Shown here: positions 1-34,480 of the stretch, piece after piece
How the letters are laid out: each line of letters starts with the position of its first letter
Numbering within the stretch: the first letter of the stretch is position 1
Origin: Macrobrachium rosenbergii
Taxonomy: Eukaryota > Arthropoda > Malacostraca > Decapoda > Palaemonidae
Direction: 5' to 3'
Assembly: GCF_040412425.1 (NCBI RefSeq)
Contig: NC_089763.1
Location: 50,708,587 to 50,772,586, forward strand
DNA: 64,000 nucleotides
Notes under the pieces: generated by a model
Database searches by the model: none
What the model saw: the letters and a program-made list of their open reading frames with translations, nothing else
Told to the model about the DNA's origin: nothing
Translations under genes and position numbers: made by a program

Positions 1-22
1 AGTGTTGAAGTGAATCATAACA

Positions 23-692
23 TCGGCGAACAAGACTGCAAGCATCCAGTAACGACTTCAACTTTTAAAAACAAGTGAACGTTTGAACGTCGGCAGCAGT
101 GAAAGTCGGCAGCGAAAGCAGTGAACGTCGGCAGCAAATGCTACAATGAAATTGTGTTGGTCGTGAAAGTGATAAGAAGGCAGCAGTTAACAGAACCACA
201 ACAGATTTAAGATTGGAGGACGGCAACAGAAAATCTGTAAGTTGGAAAATTAATTCTCTCAAAAGTTCTCTCTCTCAGTGAGTGTATTTTCTTTAATAAT
301 CTCTCTCAAAAGGTGTAAGACTTTTATGATTATCTCTCTCTAAAGGTATATCAGTTATAGTTCTCTCTCAACAATTTTTTTTTCTTGATTTTTTTTTGAG
401 GTTTGATAAATAAATTTTTTTTTACATACAATGATTTTTATGATGCACCATTGAATACTGTTGTGTATTTGGATATAGATTTTCATATGATTTTATAATA
501 CCAGTGTACTGCAGTTCGTTTGATGCATTGAGGAATGCAATTAGAAATAGCCCTTATCATTTATGACAAACAGCAGACAGACAAAGTCGAATTCCAGCAC
601 CAAGTTCACAAATATCATTTACTCAAAGAAGTAGTAAGACAAGTAGCAATAACAATAACACTAATCCTATTAACACATTTCAATTTAGAACA
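23..692 (+). other. Gypsy-1 leader with short tandem motifs
   Basis: This is untranslated leader between the LTR end and gag. GTCGGCAGC recurs four times at 85-135, and a motif like CTCTCTCAAAAG recurs at roughly 40-50 bp spacing from 255 to 370. Poly(T) runs follow near 375-425. I see no protein here. Confidence 0.5.
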
Positions 693-1837
693 ATGGCACA
701 AGCAGCAATCATTACCCAAGCCACACAATTCTGTGGACGAGTGGAAAGTTCAAATCCTGACAAAATTAGATTAGAATCATACTCTGTGAACCAGTGGTTA
801 GTGGACGCAGACAGTCGTATTTCTACAAATAGAATAACAGATGAACAAACAAAAATTAATGAAGCCTTGCTTCTGGTTAGTTCGAAAAGGGGTGAAGCGC
901 ATACAACTTTGAATTCAGTTAGATTCAGCAATATAACCACATATGCTGAATTTAAAAGAATTTGTTTATCAATCTGGGAACCAGTGAGTCAAAGTGATGC
1001 CTTATATAATATTAATAGATTCCTCAATCAACACTACAATGGGGAATCAATAGCATATCTTCACACAGATATCGAAGAAGCAACAAACAAAGTGATAAAA
1101 GACTTAAGAGAAACAAACATCACCATAAGTGATAAGGATGCTTCTGGCGATGGAGAAACTGATTTAGTCAATTTGAGATATGTGTTAAATTACTTGTCAT
1201 TTGGAACAATGTATAACACACTTGGAGAAAAAGAGAAGAAAGCGTTCAAGAAAGTTAAGATTGATCCTAAAAGTGACAGCCTTACCACTTTAACAGCAAT
1301 GAGACAAGAAATTCAGAAGAAAGAAATAGATTTTTCTAAGGAATTTGTAGGGGTAACAGAAACACAAAATGAAAGGAAAGGCAGATATACCAATGAGTTA
1401 TATAAAAGAAATAATATGTACTGTACAATGATAATTCCTGACAAGTAGGGAATAGACAAACTTTCTTTCAAAGGAACTATGCACAAAATACTAGAAGAAA
1501 GTGGAATCCAAACCAGAAGGGAAGACAAAATCAACCGAGGAATGGACTATTCCACAGTCCACCCTTGAGATATCATAATGGTCAATATCCAAACATAAAT
1601 TACTCAAAAAAAAAAGAGAATCATGTAGCTCAAGAAGCTAAACCAAAAATAACATGTGAAAACTGCGGGTATACAAATCATTCTACTAATGAATGCAGAA
1701 AGCCTAAAATCTGTGCAGTTTGCAAAAAGATCGGGCATTTAACTGAGTACTCTTGGTTCAATAATAAGGAAGCCAATAAAGAAACTGTAGAGATATGTAA
1801 CAGTCGCCTGAAAATAAATAAAGCATCTAACCAGTGA
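693..1837 (+). pseudogene. gag: Gypsy-1 gag with CCHC zinc knuckle, frameshifted
   Basis: An open frame of 251 residues starts MAQAAIITQATQFCG and looks like a Gypsy capsid region, mostly helical and rich in Asn, Thr and Lys. It stops at 1446, but the similar-looking basic tail (GNRQTFFQRNYAQN...) continues in another frame, so a single frameshift near 1440 explains the break. The second part (1565-1837) carries CENCGYTNHSTNEC, a CX2CX4HX4C knuckle, and then CAVCKKIGHLTEYSW. That second knuckle has lost its last Cys. Gag packages element RNA. The assignment rests on position and the knuckle; the capsid part itself was not matched to a named family. Confidence 0.7.
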
Positions 1838-1912
1838 CAATTAACCTCTCTACAGAGAAAGGAAAGGGAATCACTTCAAGGAGATGAAATAGAAAAAGAA
1901 GAAATAGTTACA

Positions 1913-2152
1913 ATGGAAAATGAAGGTTCATCCGCATATTCCTATGTACCTAGCAAAGAAGTGATGTTTTCCATAAAACAGGAAGGAATAAATAGAAAGG
2001 ATCTGCCTATAGTAAAAATTCCAATAAATGGAAAGACCTGTACAGTACTCATTGATTCAGGTAGTACTGTAAGTATAATTGATAAAATAACTTTAACTAG
2101 ATATTTAGGCATTGCAGAAAATCAGATTCAGGGAAACAGATTAAGAGTCTAG
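1913..2152 (+). pseudogene. Gypsy-1 aspartic protease
   Basis: The frame contains VKIPINGKTCTVLIDSGST, a retropepsin active-site loop (D-S-G). The reading frame is closed by a stop at 2150. In intact relatives the protease is fused to RT. The 0.7 kb that follows (2153-2881) keeps open stretches, the longest being 145 codons at 2285-2722, without any domain I can name. It probably represents the protease-RT linker with several breaks. Confidence 0.65.
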
Positions 2153-2881
2153 GGAATGTGAACCTAGAATTTGAGATATTGTCACAAATTTATTGAAAGT
2201 TTCCTAGTTTTAGATGACATATTTTTCCTGCACAAGTACTGTTCTCATTTAAGTCAATGAGATGTGGAATGATATTAGATTGTAGTGAAGGCAAGCATGA
2301 TTAACCTGAAACAAGGTAATCAGAAGAGCATCTGTTTTACGCTTGACGAAGAAAAGTTTCACCCAAATCTGACCAATTTCCCTGAGACAGTTTCGACAAG
2401 CAAGATGAACATACAGGAAAGACATATAAGTAACCAGAACAAGCAAGATGAAATGGAAACAAACAGAAAAGAATTCCCACGATCCCAGAATACAGAATTG
2501 AGAAGTGCACATCTCAACAATACACATATAGATGATATATACAGGTACTCTAATATCAATAATTATTCAGATACGAATAATGGTGATCACCAAAACACTG
2601 CATCTAACGAAAATCAAGGTGCCTATACTTATGATTGCAGCCATGTAGTAATGAATTGTGAAGGAAAAATACAAAAAGAAGTATTGCTCTTGGATAAAAT
2701 AAATAAATTAGACATAATATAATAGAAGTAACAGAAGAAACCACTGGAGATGCAGAACTTTGCTATTTTTCAGACACAAAAGAAGAAGAAATATGTTGTT
2801 AGCACAGCTGATGACAATAAAGTACAATTTTTACTCAACAGAGCAGCAACTTTATATCTAAAATGTTTAACAAAGATATAA

Positions 2882-4599
2882 TTGAGATCAAAAGAGGATG
2901 TAAAGGGTAAGGATGTTCTATCATTTAATGAAGAATTGCCAGATTTTGTCAGAATGGATAATTCACTTGTCCACATGAACAATAATAGCTGCGAAGTTTA
3001 TGTCCAAAACTATTCAGATAACAGACTAACACTATACGCAGGCATTGTCTTTTGCATAGGAACCCCTATTAACAATCCTTTACTAACAATACAAGAAAAA
3101 GCATTTTTCTCTATAACTGGCCAAAACTCGCAAATAATTTCAGAAGTAAACAAAACAGATTTTCCAGAAAATAGACACAAGTTAATTCAGGTGTTAGAGA
3201 AATACAGAAATGTAATAGCTACAGAAGGAGATAAACTAGGAAGAACAAATGTTCTACAACACAGAATTTTGTTAGATGATGGAGCCAAGCCATTTTTCAT
3301 TCCTAATTACAGATTACCAATAAGCCAGAGACCCATAGTTAACAGGTTGATAGAAGAAATGAAAGATGTAGTAGTAATTCCTTCTAAATCTCCATATAAT
3401 TCCCCATTGTTACTTGTTCCAAAGAAAGATGGTAGTTGGCGACTCGTAACAGATTATAGGAAGTTAAATTCCAACACAGTACCAGATAGAATGCCGATGC
3501 CAGTAATCCAGGACATGTTAGGTCAATTAGGAGGGGTCAAAATATTTTCATCCTCAGATTTACTTAATGGATATTGGCAAGTACCCTTAGATGATGAATC
3601 GAAGCCATTCACAGCCTTCAGCACACATAAAGAACATTTACAGTTTGAAGTAATGCCATTTGGACTAACATCAGCCCCATTAACATTTGTCAGATTAATG
3701 CTACAAATTCTAGGGGACAGAAAATGTTGCAGTATACTTGGATGATGTAATCATTTTTAGCAAAGACTTAGAAAGTCATCTCAGAACATTACAAGTGGTC
3801 CTAGAGAGATTAAGAATTGCAGGACTAAAAATAAAATGAAAGAAATGTCAATTTCTGATGAGATCCTTAGAATACTTAGGGTCATGTAATTAGTGAAGAT
3901 GGACTGCGCATGCAGGCAGGAAAATAAAGGCAATAGTTGATTACCCAGCTCCCACTAATTTGAAAGCATTGAGAAGGTTCCTAGGTATGGTAGATTATTA
4001 TAGACCTTTTATAAAGGGTTTTGCTACTAGAGCCAAACCTTTAACAGAACTTACAAAGAAGGGCATTAATTATGAATGGAAGGATGAACAAGAAAAAGCC
4101 TTTCAAACACTAGAGAGCAAAATGACCAGGAACCCTGTTTTAATTTATCCAGATTTTTCCAAAAACTTCTACTTAGCTTGTGATGCCTCAAGTACAGGAC
4201 TAGGAGCTTATTGTTGCAAAACGCAAAAACTAGAATGAGGGCAGTATATTATGCTAGTAGAGTTTTAAGTCCAGCAGTGTTTAACTTTATATTAGGGTTT
4301 AAAGAAATTTAGACACATACTCTTAGATCATAAGGTTAATGTGCTTACTGATCACAAACCTATTTGTGACTTATTTAAAGAGAGCCTTTACCGACAACAT
4401 GAAGTTCAATAGATGGTTCATTAGTGTATTAGAATTTGCCCCAGAATTCAGGTACAGGTATATTCCAGGGAGATTTAACACCTTGGCAGATGCCTTATCC
4501 AGATCTCAAGAAGAAACAGAAAAATGCATTGCCCTTAATACCTTTTGTTTTAGTTGTCAGGTAGTAGATTTAGATCTAGAAAGAGTGAAAATACAATAA
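2882..4599 (+). pseudogene. pol: Gypsy-1 reverse transcriptase and RNase H, broken
   Basis: RT motifs run in order: NSPLLLVPKKDGSWRLVTDY, DLLNGYWQVPLD, FEVMPFGLTSAP, then the catalytic YLDDVIIF around 3735 in a different frame. The thumb and connection (LRRFLGMVDYYRPFIKGF) follow at 3960 and RNase H (LACDASSTGLGAYC, then LTDHKPICDLF and YIPGRFNTLADALSR) up to 4599. At least three frameshifts (near 3718, 3875 and 4230-4300) and a stop near 3837 break the frame. The YLDD box itself is intact, but no continuous enzyme can be made. Confidence 0.9.
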
Positions 4600-5914
4600 G
4601 AAAATGATGCAGAAATCAGACAGATAGTAGGACAGTTAATGACAGACGAATCTTTAAAACCTGATTTTCAATTGATAACTGGGTTGTTGTATAAAAAGCC
4701 AACAGAGATGAATGGTTGTTCTCGTCTATACATCCCAAAAACACTAATCAGAGAAGTTTTAGAAATAACACACTCATATGTTAGCAGGACATCCAGGGAT
4801 TAAAAAGACAAGCAGAATCATAACCAGAAATTATTTTTGGCCACATTGTAGTGAAGATGCCAAAAACTCTGTACAAAACGGTATAGTTTGTAACAGACAT
4901 AAAGGTAACGTAAATCTTAAAGCTCCACTTGAAAAATATCCATTGGAATGAAATCCATTTCAGGTAATCACAATGGACTTTTTAGGTCCATTTCCAACCA
5001 CTATTAGAGGAAATAGACAAAATCTGTCTAAGTAGTTTAAGAAGACTAATATTTAATATTAGTCTTCTTAGACTATTTAACTAGATATATAGAAATAGTA
5101 CCAGTAAGAAATAAGAGATGTAGCTACAGTAGCAGAAGCTCTTAAATCTAGAATTATCACAAGACATTCATGTCCACAAGTTTTTTCGGACAATGCTGCT
5201 GAGTTTACTAGTGATTTTTTAAAGAAAATATGTGAATTTTATGAAATAAATAAGTGTCAAATAACACCTTACAAACCAAGTTCTAATGGAACAGTAGAAC
5301 AAACTAATTGTAAAATAAAGGATATCCTGAAAACTTTAGTGAGCCCACGGACAGAAGATTGGGACTTAGCATTAGAAGACGTACAATTCACATTGAATAA
5401 TACTGTAAATGAGACAATAGGAGAATCCCCACACATTTTGCTATATGGTTATCAGAAAAGAATGCCTAACACATTATTAGGCAATGCAACACCATCCAGA
5501 CATACTTTTAACTATGATGACTATGTTGCATGGAAGACCAGACATACTTACGAGATAATCAAGAAAACAAGGGAAAAATTAAAAGAGGTTCATAACACTC
5601 ATGCAAAATATTATAATAAAGGTACCATTAAACCAACCAGACATTAAAGTAGGTACTCAAATTTATGTACAAAATCATGTTCTAGAAGGGCCAAATGTAA
5701 AGGTATCTCCCAAATTCACTGGACCATATGAGTTCTAGAAGTGTTAAAATTAAACAATGAAAGTGATCTAAAGGAAAAAGTAGTTCACTGGAATCATATA
5801 AAAGTAGTAAAAACAGATCCATGGTCCACTGAAGATATGGATAACATAAGACATGAAAATGCTGTAGATAATGTTGTAAACAAAAGATATAATCTACGAA
5901 ACAGGCAGAGTTAA
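4600..5914 (+). pseudogene. int: Gypsy-1 integrase, broken
   Basis: The zinc-binding region near 4780-4905 keeps HPGIKK and a Cys pair in broken frames. The catalytic D,D,E can be found: Asp in TMDFLGPF (about 4975), Asp in VFSDNAAEF (about 5190) and Glu in GTVEQTN (about 5295). The best open part is 5339-5647 (WDLALEDVQFTLNNT, then SPHILLYGY). A C-terminal stretch ends YNLRNRQS at 5914. A 21 bp inverted duplication at 5033-5075 interrupts the core. Confidence 0.8.
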
Positions 5915-6514
5915 ATATGTATATGTATACTGGTTTTGAACTAAAAATATCAAATATATATGTAGTGAAACATACATATATAAAGAAAATGTCATAAATA
6001 TGTATGTAATGAAAATATCATGAATATAATGTATGTAATGAAAATATAAATGTCATATATGTAGTGAAAAATATATATAAATAAAATGTCATAAGTACAG
6101 GCAGTCCCCAGTTAACAGCGATCCGGTTTTATGGTGCTTGTCTAGTGATGAAAATCGGCAATTTTCGGCGCCGAAAATCACCGATTTCCGCTTATCAGCG
6201 CCGATAATTGGGTATTGGCACCGATATATACCTAACAGAGCCGCTGATAACCCCTGAAAATCGCCGATTTTCGATTAGCGGCGATTTTCGGTTATCATCA
6301 CACCCTTAGAAACGGAAGGCCGCCGATAACCGGGGACTGCCTGTATAATGTATATAGTGAAAATATCATAAATATAATTTGTAGTGAAAATATCATAAAT
6401 GATATATATATATATTATATATAGAAAATTTGATAAGAAAGGGATCAGTTTTGAAAGACATGGAAAAATAATGATAAAACATTAAACACAATTCAAAGAG
6501 ACATTAAATCAATT
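5915..6514 (+). repeat. AT-rich minisatellite in Gypsy-1
   Basis: Units resembling ATGTCATAAATATGTATGTA and TAGTGAAAATATCAT repeat irregularly on both sides of the inserted MITE at 6098-6343. No coding potential is seen. Confidence 0.6.
6098..6343. mobile_element. Tc1/mariner-pogo type MITE with TA duplication
   Basis: A 246 bp insert has near-perfect terminal inverted repeats, CAGGCAGTCCCCAGTTAAC at the left and the complement of GATAACCGGGGACTGCCTG at the right. TA lies on both sides (6096-6097 and 6344-6345). It has no ORF. Internal GATTTTCGGC-like motifs repeat. The TIR and TA target site suggest a pogo/Tigger-like family; that name is inference. Confidence 0.8.
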
Positions 6515-6871
6515 TTGCAGAAGGGTGATAATAACAGGTTATTCATTTGTATTTTGAGCCCAACAATTATTACTCCTAAAGAACTTGAAGATATAGTTAA
6601 GTTTTGTATCGTGGAAAAACACTTACAACTGATTGTAGATGTATTTACGTATTACAATTTAATAGTGTCAAAGTACTTTGATAAAATTATATTGATTGTA
6701 CCTTTCAATACTAGGATCACAAACACATTAATCACACTGTATTCATTTCCCATGTTGGTTAATAACCAACTTATCATTCAAAAGGGAACAATAAAACATT
6801 TTGCATTAGAAGAACATGCTTTGTTGTTATCTTTCTTTACACAAAAACAGTTTGAGGAACGTGTTTTGTAA
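6515..6871 (+). pseudogene. Env-like (baculovirus F-like) fragment of Gypsy-1, tentative
   Basis: A 118-codon frame sits between pol and the 3' LTR, the position of env in errantivirus-like Gypsy elements. It contains TPKELEDIVKF, then a hydrophobic stretch with DVFTYYNLIV and FDKIILIVPF and a later YSFPMLVNN. This pattern reminds me of the central part of F-like envelope proteins, but I could not align it. No signal peptide or furin site is seen, and the sequence is one arm of a palindrome. Treat the name as a guess. Confidence 0.35.
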
Positions 6872-7148
6872 TCTTCCTCAAACTGTTTATGTGTAAAGAA
6901 AGATAACAACAAAGTGTGTTCTTCTAATGCAAAATGTTTGATTGTTCCCTTTTCAATGATGGGTTGTTATTAACCAACATGGGAAATGGATACAGTGTGA
7001 TTGTGTTTGTGATCCTAGTATTGAAGGGCACATCAATATAATCTTATCATAAAGTACTTTGACACTTATTAAATTGTAATACATAAATACATCATCTACA
7101 ATGAGTTGTAAGTGTTTTTCCATGATACAAAACTTAATTATATCTTCC
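6583..7148. repeat. Long imperfect palindrome, arms of about 275 bp
   Basis: 6583-6859 is the reverse complement of about 6875-7148, roughly 90 percent identical with small indels, and only about 15 bp separate the arms. The centre reads GAGGAAC-GTGTTTTGTAAT-CTTCCTC. The left arm holds the env-like frame, and the right arm holds the same frame reversed. Confidence 0.85.
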
Positions 7149-7182
7149 AGAAATCCTTAAGGAATCCAATTCTAAGGGGGAG

Positions 7183-7532
7183 CAGGAGACAGAGAAAGCA
7201 GAGAGAAGGAACAGGAGAGTAGATAGAAAGAGAGAAGTAAAGACAGCAGATAAGAGAAGAGAAGGAGCAGACAAGGAGCAGCTAAGGCACAAAGAAGAAG
7301 GCGTGAGGTTGCAAACGTCACCAATTGTGGGCTGATATAAGAAGGCAGGCTCACATTGACTCACCCTATATTTTGTACTGCATATCACCTTGTACTTCTA
7401 TTGTAAAGTTATTTCTTTGATGCTAATGAAGAAAGAAAACTCAATTGTGTCTTTTTAAAGCCTCCTCGGAAAACTACGCTACTACATAAAGCCAGAAAGA
7501 TCAACATCTACGAAGAAGTGATCTTCTTAACA
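7183..7532 (+). repeat. Gypsy-1 3' LTR, tentative limits
   Basis: A purine-rich AAGGGGGAG (7176-7184) could be the polypurine tract. The stretch after it is GA-rich, with a TATA-like GATATAAGAAG near 7333. It ends GAAGTGATCTTCTTAACA at 7532, similar to GAAGTGAATCATAACA at 7-22. No full 5' LTR is available for comparison. Confidence 0.45.
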
Positions 7533-7602
7533 AGTAGCAGATATAAACTGAAAGAAATAATAAAAATAAAGGAACACTACAATATGATGGAAAAATCTCT
7601 CA

Positions 7603-30344
<22,742 letters not shown>

Positions 30345-30380
30345 TTCAGAGAAACTTCAAGCACAGACTGACTGCAACTG

Positions 30381-30429
30381 CAATTGGCGGATTGGCCGCC
30401 GACAATTTCCCGCGTAAAACTCCCGCCAA
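30381..30429 (-). promoter_or_regulatory. MCM3 proximal promoter with E2F-like and CCAAT-like motifs
   Basis: Upstream of the MCM3 ATG the plus strand shows TTTCCCGCG (30406-30414), TCCCGCCAA (30421-30429) and, reversed, TTGGCGG (30384-30390). All fit the E2F core TTTSSCGC or its usual variants. ATTGG/CCAAT-like motifs overlap them. MCM genes are classical E2F targets in animals. No TATA box is evident, and the transcription start is not fixed. Confidence 0.55.
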
Positions 30430-30586
30430 TTCCCCTGACAACAACAACGAGGACAAGCCGAGTACAACGGCGTGACGGTTTCCTTTGTAACGGTCCATCT
30501 ACAAAACTTGATTTCGTTTCTTGCTTTTTCCAAGCTATTTCTGTATTTCCTCACTTTTGCTTTTTTCCTGATTTTGGTGATATACA

Positions 30587-31417
<831 letters not shown>

Positions 31418-31479
31418 ACAATGATAACACCTAGGTTGTTGTTGCTTGAGAAACTAAGAAGTGCTGACTGAAATAAGCC

Positions 31480-32260
31480 ATCTTCCACGAACTCAAAACA
31501 GTGAGCGAGTATATCGCGCCCAGGGCCATAAAACCGACTGTAAAATTTGGAAACTGTGGCCTTGCAATTTAGCTTACTCAGGGATGATTCAGCACCGCCA
31601 AAAAGCCAACGCCAGCCATCTCTATAACCCCGCCTTCAATAGGAGGCAGTTTCATGGAAATTCCAGGAAATTGGGGGCTGGACAAAGTGATGTACTTCAA
31701 CACTCTCCAATCAAACATTCTAGGGAGGGGTCTTTTACACCTGCTCCTAAGATCATTTCCAATCAAGTCCTCTAAGGGGAGATTTGATCCACACCCACTA
31801 AAGTCCTTCCCAATCAACTGTTTCAGGGGAGGCCTTGCAGATAAATCCTTCCAATAAGAAAATGGAGAGAGGTGGAGACTGCAGATAACAAGGAACCCAG
31901 GGGTTCGAGAGGCAGGAGAGCAGCAGAAGAGACCAGATTCGAGTTAATTTCCACCAGGAAGAGTTATATCTCCCCTTGCTTTCGTTCTCCCCAAACAGAC
32001 TGAATTGAACTGTTTAAAAAGTGTGATTTCGTTTACCCAACTGTAACTGTAATTTGTACTTGAATTTGTAGTTACTTTCGTCATTAAAGTAAGAAAACTA
32101 CAGAACTCATCTCTATTACGCCTTTCTGAGAGATACCAGTAATCTAAGATAATTTCCCTCCAATGATATCAGGTTCAAGAAAGAGGTGAAGGTAGAAATC
32201 TACACGTAGAGAAGTTTGCAGGTGAGAAACAAAATACTTCCAATCGGACACATTACATAT
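31480..32260 (+). repeat. LTR-like sequence next to Gypsy-2, tentative
   Basis: The stretch has repeated TTCCAATCAA words (31700-31820), a GA-rich block and a T-rich downstream part. Near 32165 TGATATCAGGTTCAAGAAAG and GAGGTGAAGGTAG look like a primer-site region after an LTR. It may be the 5' end of another LTR element cut by Gypsy-2. No protein is seen. Confidence 0.3.
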
Positions 32261-32269
32261 ATATATTAT

Positions 32270-32606
32270 TGTGAGGTTCAAGAAATATCAGAAGTGAAAG
32301 ACTGATTATTATTCTCGACAGGTGTCTATAATGTGGAAAGCGGACGGAAAGGTAGCGGGCAACCTGAGGCCCCCTGCTGCGTCCATACAGAAGATGTGTT
32401 AGTTAACAGGCATAAGAAGACACATATAATGCATTACAGAACATGTAAAAGGCAGATATATATTGGCGGAAAGGCCGTACAATGATGCATACAATGAGAT
32501 ACATAAAGAATCTGAAATAATAACAAGTAACATATATGACGTGATTAATGTCCAAATGAAGAGCGAAACACAAGAATGGAGAGGCGGTTTGACGCCCTTG
32601 CAAATA
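32270..32606 (-). repeat. Gypsy-2 3' LTR
   Basis: A polypurine tract (CTTGGGGGAGGGAG on the minus strand, 32607-32620) precedes it. The LTR reads TATTTGCAAGGGCGTC and ends near CTTGAACCTCACA. Parts match the plus-strand sequence at 45975-46200. Confidence 0.65.
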
Positions 32607-32849
32607 CTCCCTCCCCCAAGACAATAATTAGAGGAGCAATTATTGGATGAAACAACATTAATCACGCAAACGCTGAGGCAGTTGGAGTGGGCACCTACTC
32701 CTGGAGAACTGTGGGCGTCAGGTGGAACTGACATCTGGGGCTGGCTCAATGTGTTCCCTGGGCTGCCCCAGACCCCACTTTGGTGGGGAGCGGGTGTGTC
32801 TGTGGGGAGGTACTGAGGGGGAAACTCTGGGCCGCCTGCCTGCCTCCTC

Positions 32850-33934
32850 ACGTACTTCGCTGTCCGACAGGAATGCCGGTTTCAACCTGTCGATGGTGAC
32901 CCAGTCTTCCCGTGGATGTCAAGGAGGTATGGCTTGGCAGCCCACCTGATGACTGTAGGGCCTGGTTAAGGGTGGCCAATGGGTGTCCACCCTGATGAAG
33001 ACGTAGGCGCAGGAGTTTAAGGCGGGTGGGCTGTAGGTGGTGGTTCTGTCGGTGAAGGTCTTATGGCAGGGAGCAAACTTCTGTGCGAGTTCCCTCAACC
33101 TCGGGAGGGGGGTGTCAGTGCTGACAGCAGGAAGAATTCTCCAGGAACAGCCAGTGCCCCCCTGTAGACTTTCTCAGCAGGGGAGGTGTCGCCATTTGCC
33201 TTTGGTGTGGTGCGGAGACCTAGCAGGACCCATGGGAGCTGTTCCTTCCACCTCTCGTCGGTGCAACATGCCATGAGAGCTGCCTTAACAGAGCAGTGCG
33301 CCCTCTCAACCATGCTGAGGGGTTGTAGGCCTTTGTGCTGTGTAGTGTTGTACCCATCAGGCATGCCAAGGAGACCCAGAGCTCTGACAGGAAGGCTGGA
33401 CTCCTGTCTGTAGTGATGCTGTCTAGCAGTCCGAAACGGCTGATCCAACTGGAGAGGAGGGCCTCAGCTCATGATGCTGTTGATGGCCCCCTCCATGGGG
33501 GTTGCCTCGGGCCAGCGGGTGGAGCAGTCTGTGATCGTCAGGAGGTGTCTGGCTCCTCCCGACTGCGGAAGAGGCCCAACAACGCCGATGTGGATATGGC
33601 CGAAGTGCCGACGACGCTGGGGGAAGTTGCCGACCCCGGACTCTGTGTGCTGGGACGTTTTGCTCACCTGGCATGGGAAGCAGCTCCTTGCCCACTGGTG
33701 AATGTCCCTGTTGATGCCATGCCAGACGAACTTGTCAGTCATGAGGCATGCTGTTGTGCACCCTGATGGATGGGAGAGACCGTGGACTATGTTGAACAAC
33801 TGCCTCCTCCTTGAGGCAGGTACTAGGGGGCAGGGGCGGCCTGTGATGGTGTCACAGAGGAGAGTTATGTTCGAGCTTGCTAAGGGCATGTCTTCCCACT
33901 TAAGAGCCGTTACTGCCATCCTGTAGTCTGCCAT
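32850..33934 (-). pseudogene. int: Gypsy-2 integrase
   Basis: The H2C2 zinc part is readable (HGLSHPSGCTTACLM, then SCFPCQVSK). In the core the first acidic site reads HIHIGVVGPLP, with Gly where Asp is expected. The second (SITTDRSPAF) and the Glu (MVERAHCSVKAAL) remain. The tail LPWVLLGLRTTPKANGDTSP is typical of arthropod Gypsy integrases. Frames break near 33450 and 33100. The C-terminal part continues to about 32850 (VFIRVDTHWPPL). Confidence 0.85.
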
Positions 33935-33969
33935 CTCTGGGTCTGCTGCTTGCTTTTTGCCAGGTCTTC

Positions 33970-34394
33970 TTAGTCAATGCCAAGGTAAAGGGAATTGATT
34001 TCTACTCTCGACAGGGCGTTGGCTATTGTGTTCTTCCTGCCAGGGACGTAGTTGATGGTGCACCCGAATTCGGAGATGGCAGTCAGGTGTTGCTGTTGTC
34101 TTGCAGACCACGCATCTCTCGGCTTTGCAAATGCATGCACCAAGGGTTTGTGATCTGTTAGGATTGTGAATTCAGTCCCCTCCAGCAAGTACTTGGGTGT
34201 CTCACGGCCTGGTAGATAGCCAGCAGCTCCCTGTTGAAGGCACTGTGGCGGGTCTCTGCTGGCGAAAACTTGTGGCTGAAGAAGGCCAAGGGTTGGGGGG
34301 TGCCATTCACTAGTTGCTCGAGTACTGCGCCGCAGGCGATGTTGCTGGCGTCCGTTGTCAGTCTGAGGGCAGCTGTGGGATTGTGGTGAGTCAA
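33970..34394 (-). pseudogene. Gypsy-2 RNase H
   Basis: LRLTTDASNIACGAVLEQ starts the domain and QPLAFFSHKFSPAETRHS follows. After a frameshift near 34180, TILTDHKPLVHAF and NYVPGRKNTIANALSRVE complete it. Confidence 0.85.
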
Positions 34395-34480
34395 GGTGGT
34401 GGCATTGGCGAGGGCTCTCTTTGTTTCTATGAATGCCTGCTGCTGTGGAGCCTCCCAGGTCAGTGTTTTTGGCTTGCCCT

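Larger units (their letters stand above)
1..7532 (+). mobile_element. Gypsy-1: decayed Gypsy-type LTR retrotransposon in MCM3 intron 9
   Basis: The order gag, CCHC knuckles, aspartic protease, RT, RNase H, integrase, env-like fragment and 3' LTR is that of an env-bearing Ty3/Gypsy element. The first 22 bases look like the end of the 5' LTR (ending AATCATAACA, compare the proposed 3' LTR end at 7532) and are followed by a possible primer-binding site TCGGCGAACAAG. Most of the 5' LTR is outside the window. Several frameshifts and stops, an inverted duplication in integrase and a larger one in the env-like part show that it is dead. It lies antisense to MCM3. Confidence 0.85.

Noticed and set aside
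33335..33766. 143-codon plus-strand frame over Gypsy-2 integrase
   Set aside because: It is a shadow of the GC-rich integrase on the minus strand, which has the recognisable motifs.
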